34,806 nt of DNA from an uncultured Azonexus sp. Its GTDB lineage: Bacteria; Pseudomonadota; Gammaproteobacteria; Burkholderiales; Rhodocyclaceae. Below, piece after piece: positions 14,829 through 23,893 of this stretch. The position numbers and the translations under genes were made by a program. The notes under the pieces are model-generated. The model saw only the letters and a list, made by a program, of their open reading frames with translations, had not been told where the DNA came from and ran no database searches. The stretch lies in assembly GCA_937983545.1 (NCBI GenBank), contig CALJZP010000201.1:1-34806 (forward strand), given 5' to 3'. Within the stretch, counting starts at the first letter, position 1, and the number at the start of each line of letters is the position of its first letter.

Positions 14829-15542
14829 ATGCAATATAGAAATATCAGTCGGCTTCACTCTGCAATTCTGCTGGTAGGGAAAATGCATTTGAGTGGCTAC
14901 GAGGGGCTACGAATTATGCCGGTGCTTGCTGATGACGGCTCTTACAAAATACTCGTCGGTCCCAGGCTTTGTTTCTCCAATAAGGATGGCTCGTTTGTGC
15001 CAACCGATTTACGCGGCAGATGTGTTGTTTTCGATGGAACTGAAGATAACTTAAATGAGTTGGCTCCTAGAGAAGCAATAGAGCAGAGGTATTTTTCGCG
15101 AGGGCGTCAGTTAAGTGGAGAGGTCCAGGCACCTACCGCACAGCAATTAGCTCAGTTTGCCGAATGGCTAAGTCATGCAAAAGTTAAAGACGCTGACTAT
15201 CAGCAGTGGTTCGTATATCTATGTGGACGAATAGCAATTGACGAACTGGGACTACCGTACAAGAAGGATGATGAAGCCATCGCCCCTCGAAATTCCTTGT
15301 TCTTTGCTCGTTTTAAGGATGAAAACAGTTCGGTAGTTCGCGTAGGTGTTCCGGAGCCTTTTACAAACCCTCCTGTAGGGAAAGCTGTATCAAGTGGTCC
15401 GTGGCAAGCGAAGGCCCCGGACGTCGCTGTGGCTCAGGCGAGACCGAAAGATGCCCCTGAGCTTATCTGGTCGGTTGAAAGTGGAAAACGCGGCAATGCC
15501 CAATTGGATGAGTGGTTCGAAGACTACACTCACCGCAGCTAA
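14829..15542 (+). CDS. Uncharacterised 237-aa protein in the defence operon
   Basis: I do not recognise this family. The protein is soluble and without signal peptide or membrane segments. The N-terminal segment (HSAILLVGKMHLSGYEGLRIMPVLADDGSYKILVGP) resembles a small domain I associate with short proteins near helicases, but I cannot name it. The middle (TAQQLAQFAEWLSHAKVKDADYQQWFVYLCGRIA) is helical. The C-terminus is proline/alanine-rich and then acidic. ATG 14829 keeps the whole N-terminal segment; a later ATG at 14883 would cut it. It sits 28 bp after the helicase gene and 12 bp before the SNF2 gene, so it is co-transcribed with both. It is visibly more AT-rich and less codon-biased than its neighbours. 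Confidence 0.8.
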   Translation: MQYRNISRLHSAILLVGKMHLSGYEGLRIMPVLADDGSYKILVGPRLCFSNKDGSFVPTDLRGRCVVFDGTEDNLNELAPREAIEQRYFSRGRQLSGEVQAPTAQQLAQFAEWLSHAKVKDADYQQWFVYLCGRIAIDELGLPYKKDDEAIAPRNSLFFARFKDENSSVVRVGVPEPFTNPPVGKAVSSGPWQAKAPDVAVAQARPKDAPELIWSVESGKRGNAQLDEWFEDYTHRS

Positions 15543-15554
15543 GGAAAAATAGTT

Positions 15555-18395
15555 ATGCAGTACCAGTTTCAACCCGGTAGCCTGGTTTCAGCTCGTGGAC
15601 GTGAATGGATTGTCCTGCCACAGTCCTCTGACGACACCCTGCACCTGCGTCCGTTGGGTGCCGCGGAGGATGATGCGACGCTAATCTACCTGCCGATTGA
15701 ACCCGGCCATGTCGGTCCGGCAACGTTCCCGAAACCTTCCATCCAACAAGCTGCCAACTTCGCAGCTGGCCAACTGCTACGTGATGCCCTGCAACTGAAA
15801 CTGCGCACTGGCGCAGGCCCCTTCCGCAGCTTTGGCAACATCGCCGTCGAACCGCGCGCTTACCAGCTAGTACCACTACTGATGGCCTTGAAGCAGGAAG
15901 TCGTGCGCCTGCTGATTGCGGACGATGTCGGTATCGGGAAAACCATCGAGGCCGCGCTAATCGTCCGGGAATTACTCGACCGCGGCGAAATTAGCCGCTT
16001 GGCGGTGTTGTGCCCTCCGCACCTGTGCGAGCAGTGGCAGCGCGAGCTGAAACAACGCTTCCACATCAATGCCGTTGTTGTACGCAACACGACCGCCAAT
16101 CGCTTGGAACGCGGCCTACCCGCCAACCAATCGGTATTCGAAGCCTACCCATTTACCGTCGTTAGTCTCGACTACATCAAGTCCGACCGCCGTCGGGATG
16201 AATTCCAGCGTGCCTGCCCGGAGTGTGTAATCGTCGACGAGGCACATACCTGCACCTACAGCGGACAGGGCAAGCAGCAACGCTACACCCTGCTCAAGGG
16301 ACTGGTCGAAAACCCCGAGCGCCACCTCATAATGCTTACCGCCACTCCACACTCCGGCGATGAAGAAGCTTTCTACAACCTGTTGGGTTTGCTCAACCCC
16401 GAGTTCAAAGAACTGAAAGACATTCCTTCAGATAGCCGTCGCCCATTGCGCGAACAGTTGGCAAATCATTTCGTCCAGCGCCGCCGCCCCGACATCGAGG
16501 AATGGCAGGACAGTAGCGTCTTCCCAGAGCGCTTCTCCACCGAAGTGACTTACAAACTCACTGGTGAGTGGGGGCGGCTGTTCGATGACGTACTCGAATA
16601 TGCCCGCACCCTAGTTGTCCGTGCCGAAGGCCAGGGTCTGCTTCAGCAGCGCATGAGCTGGTGGGCGGCGTTAGCCTTGCTGCGCTGTATCTCCTCGTCA
16701 CCGGCCGCCGCCATCAACGCCCTGAGGACTCGCCTCTCAGGTACGACGCTCGCTGAGGGCGCAGCTGAGATTGAGGCACTGACCCTGGAAGAAACCGAGG
16801 AGCAGGGTCGCGAGCGAGTTCTCGATGGCCAGGAGGACAACCTTTCTACGCAGGACATTGAGCCGGGTGCCCGCACCGAGGATACCGAGTGGCTAAGCGA
16901 CCTGATTGACCGTGCCGAGGGACTGACCGGCGTTGCCAAGGACCCCAAACTCAAGCGCCTCATCGAACACCTCAAGGAGCTCACCGCAGCCGGCTTCCAA
17001 CCGGTTATCTTTTGCCGCTACATTGCAACTGCGCATTACGTGGCTGAGCAATTGCGCACGGTTTTCCGCGACCATCTGGTCACCCCTGTCACCGGCGAAT
17101 TTTCCCCTTCCGAGCGCGAAGCAACGGTGGAAGCGATGGGTGAGGCCGAGCAGCGCATCCTAGTCGCCACCGACTGCCTGTCGGAAGGTATCAACCTCCA
17201 GAACCTCTTCACCGCGGTCGTTCATTACGACCTATCCTGGAACCCGACTCGCCACGAACAGCGGGAAGGTCGCGTCGACCGTTTTGGTCAGAAGGCCCGG
17301 GAAGTGCGCACCACGATGCTCTACGGCCAGGACAACCCGGTTGATGGCGCCGTACTGCAAGTCATCCTGCGCAAGGCCGAGAGTATTCGCAAGGAGCTCG
17401 GTGTGCTGGTGCCTATGCCCGATGACGAGGGCAAGCTAACACAGGCGCTGGTCGGTGCCGTGCTGCTGCGCAAAGGGACCACGGCCAGCAAGATGCCCCA
17501 AATGGGCCTGGACTTCGGTGAGCCCGAGGCAGCCATCGACACTGCCTGGCAATCGGCTCGAGACAAAGCATCTAAGAACCGTACGTTGTTCGCCCAACGT
17601 CGTCTGAAACCCGAGGACGTCCTGCCTGAGTGGCAGAAAACCCTGGCGGTCCTGGGCGGCGAAGATGATGTCGAACGCTTTGTCAGACGTGCTGCTCTGC
17701 AACTCGGCGCACCGCTGGAAGCCGCGAGCAAGACGGGAGCTATCCACTGGAAGCTCCATGCCGGTAGTTTGCCGGGGGCCGTGCGCGAGCGGCTTGAAGG
17801 CGAAGGCCTGGCAGGCACGTTGCGTGTCGATTTCCATCAGCCTGCCGCGACGGGAGCACAGTTCATTCATCGAACCCATCCCTTGGTTTCCGCGCTTGCC
17901 GACTACCTGCTCGAGTCAGCGCTGGAGAATTCGGCCGCTAATGACAATGCCTTGGATGCTGTGGCGCGGGCCGGCGCAATTTTTACGGAGGCGGTTCAGG
18001 TCAAAACCACCGTGCTGCTGGTGCGTTTGCGTCATCAGTTGACCGTGACCCATCGCGGTGAATCGCGCTTGCTGTTGTGTGAAGAAACGCTAACCGTTGG
18101 TGTTCCGGCCGTTGAAAATCTGCCGCTTCTTGAGGACGCTGTTGCCCGCGCCCTGATGGCAGCCGAGCCCGCCCGGAACATGCCACCGCCCCTCCGCGAC
18201 CAGCATATCCAGCGTGCTCTCGACCAGTTGGATACCCAGCAGTCGACTCTGGAAATCTTGGCGCGCAAGCGGGCTCAGTTGCTGCTTGATGACCATCGGC
18301 GTGTCCGTGAGGCAGCGCAGGGTCGTGGGGAATATCGTGTGACTCCAAGTTTGCCTGTCGACGTCATGGGCGTCTTCGTCCTCATCCCGGCCTAA
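15555..18395 (+). CDS. SNF2-type helicase, DrmD-like
   Basis: This 946-aa protein is a superfamily 2 DNA translocase of the SNF2/RapA type. The Q/I region reads LLIADDVGIGKTIEAALIVRELL (D123 onward; Walker A VGIGKT). Motif II is VDEAHT (~D228) and motif III is LTATPHSGDEEAF. The second lobe is near 490-600: VTGEFSPSERE, LVATDCLSEGINLQNLFTAVVHYDLSWNPTRHEQREGRVDRFGQ, which contains motifs V and VI. The N-terminal 90 residues are a small barrel-like region; the last 300 residues are helical and lack a known motif. The layout matches DISARM DrmD-type helicases, which run with an Eco57I-like methylase as here. It starts 12 bp after the previous gene, and AAGGA precedes the ATG. Confidence 0.88.
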   Translation: MQYQFQPGSLVSARGREWIVLPQSSDDTLHLRPLGAAEDDATLIYLPIEPGHVGPATFPKPSIQQAANFAAGQLLRDALQLKLRTGAGPFRSFGNIAVEPRAYQLVPLLMALKQEVVRLLIADDVGIGKTIEAALIVRELLDRGEISRLAVLCPPHLCEQWQRELKQRFHINAVVVRNTTANRLERGLPANQSVFEAYPFTVVSLDYIKSDRRRDEFQRACPECVIVDEAHTCTYSGQGKQQRYTLLKGLVENPERHLIMLTATPHSGDEEAFYNLLGLLNPEFKELKDIPSDSRRPLREQLANHFVQRRRPDIEEWQDSSVFPERFSTEVTYKLTGEWGRLFDDVLEYARTLVVRAEGQGLLQQRMSWWAALALLRCISSSPAAAINALRTRLSGTTLAEGAAEIEALTLEETEEQGRERVLDGQEDNLSTQDIEPGARTEDTEWLSDLIDRAEGLTGVAKDPKLKRLIEHLKELTAAGFQPVIFCRYIATAHYVAEQLRTVFRDHLVTPVTGEFSPSEREATVEAMGEAEQRILVATDCLSEGINLQNLFTAVVHYDLSWNPTRHEQREGRVDRFGQKAREVRTTMLYGQDNPVDGAVLQVILRKAESIRKELGVLVPMPDDEGKLTQALVGAVLLRKGTTASKMPQMGLDFGEPEAAIDTAWQSARDKASKNRTLFAQRRLKPEDVLPEWQKTLAVLGGEDDVERFVRRAALQLGAPLEAASKTGAIHWKLHAGSLPGAVRERLEGEGLAGTLRVDFHQPAATGAQFIHRTHPLVSALADYLLESALENSAANDNALDAVARAGAIFTEAVQVKTTVLLVRLRHQLTVTHRGESRLLLCEETLTVGVPAVENLPLLEDAVARALMAAEPARNMPPPLRDQHIQRALDQLDTQQSTLEILARKRAQLLLDDHRRVREAAQGRGEYRVTPSLPVDVMGVFVLIPA

Positions 18396-18414
18396 AACAG
18401 GAGTTCAGAAAAAT

Positions 18415-21400
18415 ATGGCTCGCCGTAACAATCAGGAACTCGCCTTTCCCGCCCTTAGCATTGAAGGTGGCCTGCTCGCCCCGGACTTTCTCAACAAGGT
18501 TGCCCATCTCGAAGCCAGCGAGCAGACGGAAGCGGATTACGACATTCCTCGCGGCCTCAAGCTCCGTGACGAAATCGGCCGCTACTGGAAGATTGCCCAA
18601 AACCTTTGGCAGGACTTCGCCGCCAAGCGAACCCGCACTGACCTCAACACCCATGCGCTGACCGTCAAGGAATTGCTTGAACCGCTGCTGCGTCACGTGT
18701 TTTGTTTTGGCGACCTCAAGGCTGTCGGCCAAGTCACGCTCGATGAGCGCGTCTTCCCAATCGGTTTCGCTGCCGGCGAGGGCAAGGTTCCCGTCGTGTT
18801 GGCTGCCTACGCCCAATTCCTCGACAAACCGGATGCGCGCTTCGGTGACGGCGTGCGCCGCCGCTCGCCGTTCCTGCTCGCCCAGGAATACCTAAACGCC
18901 AGCGATGGTGCCCTCTGGGCTGTCGTCGGTAATGGCCTCAAGCTGCGCATCCTGCGTGACAACCCCAGCCTAACTCGACCCGCCTATATCGAGGCGGACC
19001 TCGAAGCCATTTTCAGCGAAGGCCTCTACCCAGACTTCACTGCCCTCTGGTTGTTGGCCCATGCTTCCCGCTTCGGCAAGGTCGGTAACGAACCTGCGAA
19101 TTGCCCGCTGGAACGCTGGCGCAACACCGCTCAGGAAGACGGCATCCGTGCCCGTGACCGCCTGCGCGTCGGAGTAACCGAAGCACTGCGCTCTCTTGGC
19201 ACCGGTTACCTCTCCCATCAGGCCAACACGGAACTGCGCCACCGCCTCGAAGTTGGCGAACTCACCACGCAAGCCTATTTCGAGCAACTGCTGCGCCTCA
19301 TCTATCGCTTCATCTTCCTCGCCACCATTGAGGACCGCGAACTGGTTTTTGCACCAGAGGCTGCTGCTGACGCCAAGGCCCGCTATCTAGCCGGCTACAG
19401 CCTGACCCGCCTACGCCAGTTGGCCGCCCGCCGCCGTAGCTATGACCGGCATGCCGACCTCTGGCAAGCGCTAACCATCACCTTCGCCGGCCTCGGCCAA
19501 GGCCAGCCAGCGCTCGGGTTACCAGCCCTCGGTGGCCTCTTTGCCGCCAGCCACTGCCCGGACCTCGACACGGCCCAGCTCGACAACAGCTCACTGCTTT
19601 CGGCCCTGTTCAGCCTCTGCTTCTTCCGCGACGGCGCGGCGCTCTCCCGCGTCAATTACCGCGACATGGATTCCGAGGAACTGGGCAGCGTCTATGAAAG
19701 CTTGCTCGAATTGGTGCCAAATTTGACGTTGACCGCAGGTGTCCGCCATTTCGGCTTCATTGGCGACGAGGATGAGGGCAGCACCAAAGGTAACGCCCGC
19801 AAGCTGACTGGTTCCTACTACACCCCGGACAGCCTGGTGCAGGAACTCATCAAGAGCGCGCTGGAACCGGTCATCGAACGTACGCTGGCCGACAATCCGC
19901 AGGAGCCGGTCAAGGCCATGCTGGCCCTGTCGGTCTGCGACCCAGCCTGCGGCTCAGGACACTTCCTGCTCGCTGCCGCCCGTCGTATTGCCGAAGAAGT
20001 GGCGCGCTTGAACGCCACCGACGGCAACCCGCTGCCTGCCGATTACCGTCGGGCGCTACGCGATGTGGTGGCCCACTGTATCTATGGCGTGGACAAGAAC
20101 CCGATGGCGGTGGAACTGGCCCGCACCGCGCTGTGGCTGGAAGCCTACACCCCGGAACGCCCGCTCACCTTCCTTGATGCCCACCTGCGTTGCGGCGATG
20201 CCCTGCTCGGCATTCTCGACCCTGCCGTACTCGACGCCGGCATTCCGGACAAGGCCTTCAATACGCTGTCCGGTGACGACAAGGAAGTGGTCAAGCGCCT
20301 CAAGAAGGCCAACCGCGACGCCCTGAAAGCCATCGAAAAGGCCAAGGCACCAGGCGGCCAGTTCAGCCTCGGGCTGGAAGCCGAGCAGGACGCCGATGCC
20401 TTTGAGCATCTGCCTGATGACACGTTGGCGGCGATTGAAGCCAAGCGCGCTGCCTTCGCCGCCTTGCAGGAAAAATTCGCCAATTCCCGTGCTCGGCTGG
20501 CCGCCGACCTCTTCGTGGCCGCCTTCGTGCTGCCCAAGACGCCCGGCAACGAGTCCAAGGTGCCAACCAGCCAAGACCTGTGGTTGGTACAGAATGGTGG
20601 TAGCCCACGGCCCGGTGTGGCCGATGTTGCCCGACATGCGGTCGACGCGGCGCAAGCCTTCCACTGGTGGCAGGCGTTTCCGCAAGTGCGAGCCAAAGGC
20701 GGCTTCGACGTGCTGCTGGGCAACCCCCCCTGGGAACGCATCAAATTGCAGGAGGAAGAATTCTTCGCCACCCGCAGCCCGCTGGTGGCCGAAGCACAGC
20801 ACAAGGCCGAGCGGGGCCGGCGTATCGGCCTGCTGGCCGAGGGCATGTTGCTGCACACCCTGTACCCGGAGGTGGAGGCAGCGCAGGGACTGGTGCCGCC
20901 CAATGGCGCGGAGCAGGCGCTATATGCGGACTTCCTCGCCGCCCGGCGCAATGCCGAGGCCGCCAGTCTGTTCGCCCACGACGCCGGGCGTTACCCGCTC
21001 ACCGGCGTCGGCGACGTGAACACCTATGCGCTGTTTGCCGAGAGCTTTGCGCAGTTGATGGCCGAGGCGGGTAGGGCGGGTTTCATTGTGCCCACCGGCA
21101 TCGCCACCGACGACAGCACCAAGGCTTTCTTTGCCGGGCTAACTCAGGCAGGGCGGCTCGCCAGCCTCTACGACATCGAGAACCGGGAGCGTTTGTTCCC
21201 GGCGGTCGATAGCCGCATGAAGTTCTGTCTACTCACCCTGGGCGCGGCGCTAGCGGCGGAATTCGTCTGCTTCGCCACCCAGACTAATCAGTTGGCCGAC
21301 CCGCGCCGCCGCTTCACCCTAACCCCGGACGAATTCCGCCTCATCAACCCCAACACCCTCACCTGTCCGGTGTTCCGCAGCGAACGGGACGCGGCTCTGA

Positions 21401-21654
21401 CCAAGAAACTCTACCGCGCCGCGCCGGTGCTCATCGCCGAAGGCCGGCCCGAGGTGAATCCCTGGGGCATCCGCTTCATGGCGATGATTCACATGTCAAA
21501 CGACAGCGGCCTGTTCTTTGATACCCTGGCCCCCAGACGTTTGCCGCTCTACGAAGCCAAGATGATTCACCAGTTCGACCACCGTTACCGCCTCCGGAAG
21601 AATCACCGCCATCTGCTGTCCATCCGTTGGTTCGTGCCGCTGCCAAGCGCCTGA
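18415..21654 (+). CDS. Eco57I/DrmMI-like adenine-specific DNA methyltransferase, C-terminus lost
   Basis: This 1079-aa protein carries an N6-adenine methyltransferase core. Motif I DPACGSGHFLLAAARRIAEE starts near residue 509 and binds S-adenosylmethionine. VDKNPMAVELARTALWLE follows, and the catalytic motif IV NPPW is at 770-773. The N-terminal 470 residues are the helical extension seen in large Eco57I/PglX/DrmMI proteins (GSYYTPDSLV just before the core). The homology-like sequence stops at LYEAKMIHQFDHRY (~21590), a motif normally followed by a few hundred residues with the target-recognition domain. What follows here is 25 unrelated residues and a stop. The gene is therefore a 3'-truncated methyltransferase, joined to the next gene by deletion. 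It starts 19 bp after the SNF2 gene, with AGGAG upstream. Base recognition is probably lost. Confidence 0.87.
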   Translation: MARRNNQELAFPALSIEGGLLAPDFLNKVAHLEASEQTEADYDIPRGLKLRDEIGRYWKIAQNLWQDFAAKRTRTDLNTHALTVKELLEPLLRHVFCFGDLKAVGQVTLDERVFPIGFAAGEGKVPVVLAAYAQFLDKPDARFGDGVRRRSPFLLAQEYLNASDGALWAVVGNGLKLRILRDNPSLTRPAYIEADLEAIFSEGLYPDFTALWLLAHASRFGKVGNEPANCPLERWRNTAQEDGIRARDRLRVGVTEALRSLGTGYLSHQANTELRHRLEVGELTTQAYFEQLLRLIYRFIFLATIEDRELVFAPEAAADAKARYLAGYSLTRLRQLAARRRSYDRHADLWQALTITFAGLGQGQPALGLPALGGLFAASHCPDLDTAQLDNSSLLSALFSLCFFRDGAALSRVNYRDMDSEELGSVYESLLELVPNLTLTAGVRHFGFIGDEDEGSTKGNARKLTGSYYTPDSLVQELIKSALEPVIERTLADNPQEPVKAMLALSVCDPACGSGHFLLAAARRIAEEVARLNATDGNPLPADYRRALRDVVAHCIYGVDKNPMAVELARTALWLEAYTPERPLTFLDAHLRCGDALLGILDPAVLDAGIPDKAFNTLSGDDKEVVKRLKKANRDALKAIEKAKAPGGQFSLGLEAEQDADAFEHLPDDTLAAIEAKRAAFAALQEKFANSRARLAADLFVAAFVLPKTPGNESKVPTSQDLWLVQNGGSPRPGVADVARHAVDAAQAFHWWQAFPQVRAKGGFDVLLGNPPWERIKLQEEEFFATRSPLVAEAQHKAERGRRIGLLAEGMLLHTLYPEVEAAQGLVPPNGAEQALYADFLAARRNAEAASLFAHDAGRYPLTGVGDVNTYALFAESFAQLMAEAGRAGFIVPTGIATDDSTKAFFAGLTQAGRLASLYDIENRERLFPAVDSRMKFCLLTLGAALAAEFVCFATQTNQLADPRRRFTLTPDEFRLINPNTLTCPVFRSERDAALTKKLYRAAPVLIAEGRPEVNPWGIRFMAMIHMSNDSGLFFDTLAPRRLPLYEAKMIHQFDHRYRLRKNHRHLLSIRWFVPLPSA

Positions 21655-22460
21655 AGCAACGAGATGGCTGGCCAGAAAACACGTTGCTCCGCTCAGCCCC
21701 CAAAGAGGTGCTGCATCTTTCAGTGACGCGAGATGCACTCGACCGGGCACTCGGGATTACGGATGCCCTTATAAAAGCACTTATCCAGCGCGGCTTTGAT
21801 GTGGAGGTCGATGGCGAGCGTAGTGCAACCACACTGAAATACATCGAAACCGGCACCACGTTGGAGTTTGCGTTGACCGAATACATTCGCCGTACGCGTC
21901 ACGAAATTACCCCAGCGGAAGAGCGCGCCCGAAAACGCTACTGGGAGCGTTCGCGTTGGGATAACTCAGTTAGTTTTCCGCATGTGCCGATGTATGACTA
22001 CACCCCAACTGGAAGTCTCACCATTCAGATTGGCCGATGGCCATCTCGAAACTGGAAGGACACCCCGAAAACCCAGCTCGAAAAACGCCTCGGAGAAGTT
22101 GTTGGTGGCATCGTAGCCCTTGCCCACGAAACGCACGCCAAAGAGCTTGAAGAGGCGCGACGCAAAGAAGCGCACCGGCGTGCTGTGGAGCGCTATGAGT
22201 TTCTAACCAAACGACGCGAAGATGAAGTCGAACGCTTCAAGGAAGTCGAAGCCAGGGCGACAGATTGGGAGCGGGCCATGCGCCTACGTGCGTTTGCGGA
22301 CGCAGTAGAGGCTCAGGCAAAGTTGGCTGGCGAACTATCTCCTGAATACGTGGAGTGGCTTGCTTGGACTCGCGCGAAAGCCGATTGGCTGGACCCACTG
22401 ATTCTAGTCAGCGACCCGATTCTCGACGCACCAGAACCCAAACGTCCTGGCTATTGGTAG
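21576..22460 (+). pseudogene. 3' part of an HTH-type hypothetical gene fused by deletion to the methyltransferase end
   Basis: The frame ending at 22460 can be read back to about 21576 as a proline-rich linker (RPPLPPPEESPPSAVHPLVRAA) that continues sensibly into the 277-aa ORF starting at 21627. From memory, proteins with this middle and C-terminal part (VTRDALDRALGITDALIKALIQRGFDVEV, then TPTGSLTIQIG, then a long charged coiled coil EEARRKEAHRRAVERYEFLTKRREDEVERFKEVE) carry an N-terminal helix-turn-helix ahead of the linker. That part is missing here. The overlap with the methyltransferase end, in a different frame, fits a deletion that removed the 3' end of one gene and the 5' end of the other. 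No ribosome-binding site is seen at 21627, so expression is doubtful. Confidence 0.7.
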
Positions 22461-22482
22461 GAGTTTCTGCCCGATAAAGCAT

Positions 22483-22511
22483 GAAGCCCATGTCGGTTAT
22501 ACATGGGCTTC
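22483..22511 (+). terminator. Perfect hairpin after the defence operon
   Basis: GAAGCCCATGT (22483-22493) and ACATGGGCTTC (22501-22511) form an 11-bp perfect stem with a 7-base loop, 22 bp after the last stop codon. There is no strong T run on the plus side, so it may work as a weak terminator or an mRNA-stabilising end. Confidence 0.6.
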
Positions 22512-22712
22512 GCAAACTTTGAACCTTGGCGCTCACGGCCAAGGTAAACGGTTCTTTACCGTTGGGGTGCTACTCGGTCATCTTGTCGAACTGCGGCGGA
22601 TTTTCAGTCATGCTGCCTCCAATCGCGTCGTTCCTGAAGGGCCTGACTAACTGCCCGTCAGGCTTCGATTCCAGATTACTCCTCCGGACAAAAAAGTCCA
22701 CGGGTAGAACGG

Positions 22713-22741
22713 AAAAACGGCCCGCCAATTGGCGAGCCGTT
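22713..22741 (-). terminator. Rho-independent terminator of the yccA-like gene
   Basis: On the minus strand the stem GGCTCGCC-AATT-GGCGGGCC is followed by GTTTTT, 25 bp after the stop codon of the membrane-protein gene. Confidence 0.85.
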
Positions 22742-22766
22742 GTGCCACCGGTCTGCATCGAGCAGG

Positions 22767-23441
22767 TTAGTCGTTGCTGGAGAAGCCAAGCATTTGCAGC
22801 ACCGACAGGAAGAGGTTCAGCACGTTCAGGTACATGCTGACTGCGGCCATCACATAGTTGTCCTCTTCGCCCCGCACCAGACGGCTGGTGTCGTACAGGA
22901 TGAAGCCTGAGAACAGGAGCGCTGCGACCGCCGATACGCCAGCCTGCATGGCCGGGACAAACATCGCAGCAATGCTGGCCAGGATGACGACAATCAAGCC
23001 TGCGAACAGGAAGCCGCCCATACGGGAGAAATCCTTGCCGGTCTTATGAACATACGCCGTCAGTGCCAAGGTGACCGCAGTGGTTATAACGGCTGCGGTC
23101 AGCACCGTGCTGCTGCCACCAGGCATGTTGATGTAGTGGGTCAGCGTCGGGCCGATACCCATGCCGCTGAGGGCGGTGAAGGTGAGCATGGCCGGCACGG
23201 CTGCCGCCGTATTCCGTTTCTTGTGCAGATAGAACAGCGGCACCAGGCCGAGCAGGGTAAATACGATACCGGCCAGCGGGCCAAAACCGGCCAGCATGCT
23301 TATACCTGCGCCTACGCCGGCGACAGCCGTTGAAAGAGCGAGCAGTTGATAGGTATTGCGAATGACACGGTTGGTGTCGGGCGCCGCAAACGTGCCATAT
23401 TCGGTTCTGCTCAGGTCGATAACACGTGCTTCAGTGCGCAT
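22767..23441 (-). CDS. yccA: Bax inhibitor-1/YccA family inner-membrane protein
   Basis: This 224-aa polytopic protein has about seven hydrophobic helices and the family ending LLFSGFILYDTSRLVRGEEDNYVMAAVSMYLNVLNLFLSVLQMLG. YccA is a substrate and modulator of the FtsH membrane protease; the wider BI-1/TMBIM family includes pH-sensitive calcium-leak channels. The N-terminal ~30 residues (MRTEARVIDLSRTEYGTFAAPDTNRVIRNTYQLLA) are cytosolic and typical of proteobacterial members. GGAGGAG lies 10 bp before the ATG. The gene runs against the defence operon, with terminators for both between them. It looks like ordinary core sequence within an otherwise accessory stretch. Confidence 0.92.
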   Translation of the reverse strand: MRTEARVIDLSRTEYGTFAAPDTNRVIRNTYQLLALSTAVAGVGAGISMLAGFGPLAGIVFTLLGLVPLFYLHKKRNTAAAVPAMLTFTALSGMGIGPTLTHYINMPGGSSTVLTAAVITTAVTLALTAYVHKTGKDFSRMGGFLFAGLIVVILASIAAMFVPAMQAGVSAVAALLFSGFILYDTSRLVRGEEDNYVMAAVSMYLNVLNLFLSVLQMLGFSSND

Positions 23442-23673
23442 GGTGGATAACTCCTCCAGTGGTTGGTGACGTCACTGTAAGTCGTAGCTCGTTACCAAAA
23501 AATCAATCCGCTGCTGATTTTATATTCGAAAAAATCGAACCCATGCAAATGGTTGGTGAGTTTTTGCAGGATGCTGACCCCAATGGGCGCACTCAGCCAT
23601 TGGGCGGGGTAGAGAGGGCAATTTTTGAGGGGAGCAGCTCAAAATCTCCCTGTCTTCCAAGCCAGTATTTTTT

Positions 23674-23775
23674 GGACACCTTATGCTTAATTTTTTGCCG
23701 ATAGGACAGTTTATGTTTTATCGGCATCCAAGGGACTCGGCGTGAGGCCTGATGCTGCGGACGGGTTATGCTTTA
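23674..23775 (+). repeat. Three imperfect direct repeats GGACnnnTTATGyTTwA
   Basis: GGACACCTTATGCTTAA (23674-23690), GGACAGTTTATGTTTTA (23704-23720) and GGACGGGTTATGCTTTA (23759-23775) share 17 bases with few differences; starts are 30 and 55 bp apart. The middle copy lies inside an inverted repeat GCCGATA/TATCGGC. A related sequence in opposite orientation is at 22471-22484 (ATAAAGCAT core, just after the defence operon). Such spaced direct repeats are typical of binding sites for transposases or site-specific recombinases at element ends, but no matching enzyme is next to them. Confidence 0.55.
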
Positions 23776-23869
23776 TTCCTCGGTCACATTACGAATAACG
23801 AAACATTGAGACTGGCACCATATTTGCGGTGATTGCAAAGATATCGTTATCAGAGCCAAATAAAGTAAG

Positions 23870-23893
23870 GCCCGCCAATCAGGTGGGCTTTTT
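23870..23893 (+). terminator. Rho-independent terminator without an adjacent gene
   Basis: GCCCGCC (23870-23876) pairs with GGTGGGC (23882-23888) around AATCA and is followed by TTTTT. No intact plus-strand gene ends nearby, so it is probably the leftover end of a lost gene or ends a small untranslated transcript. Confidence 0.6.

Noticed and set aside
9494-22460. Type I restriction-modification or BREX locus
   Set aside because: There is no HsdS/HsdR pair and no PglZ, BrxC or BrxL gene; the helicase/DUF1998/SNF2/Eco57I methylase set fits DISARM-like systems better.
22570-22758. Small minus-strand frame of 62 codons downstream of yccA
   Set aside because: It spans the yccA terminator hairpin and has no Shine-Dalgarno or family match.
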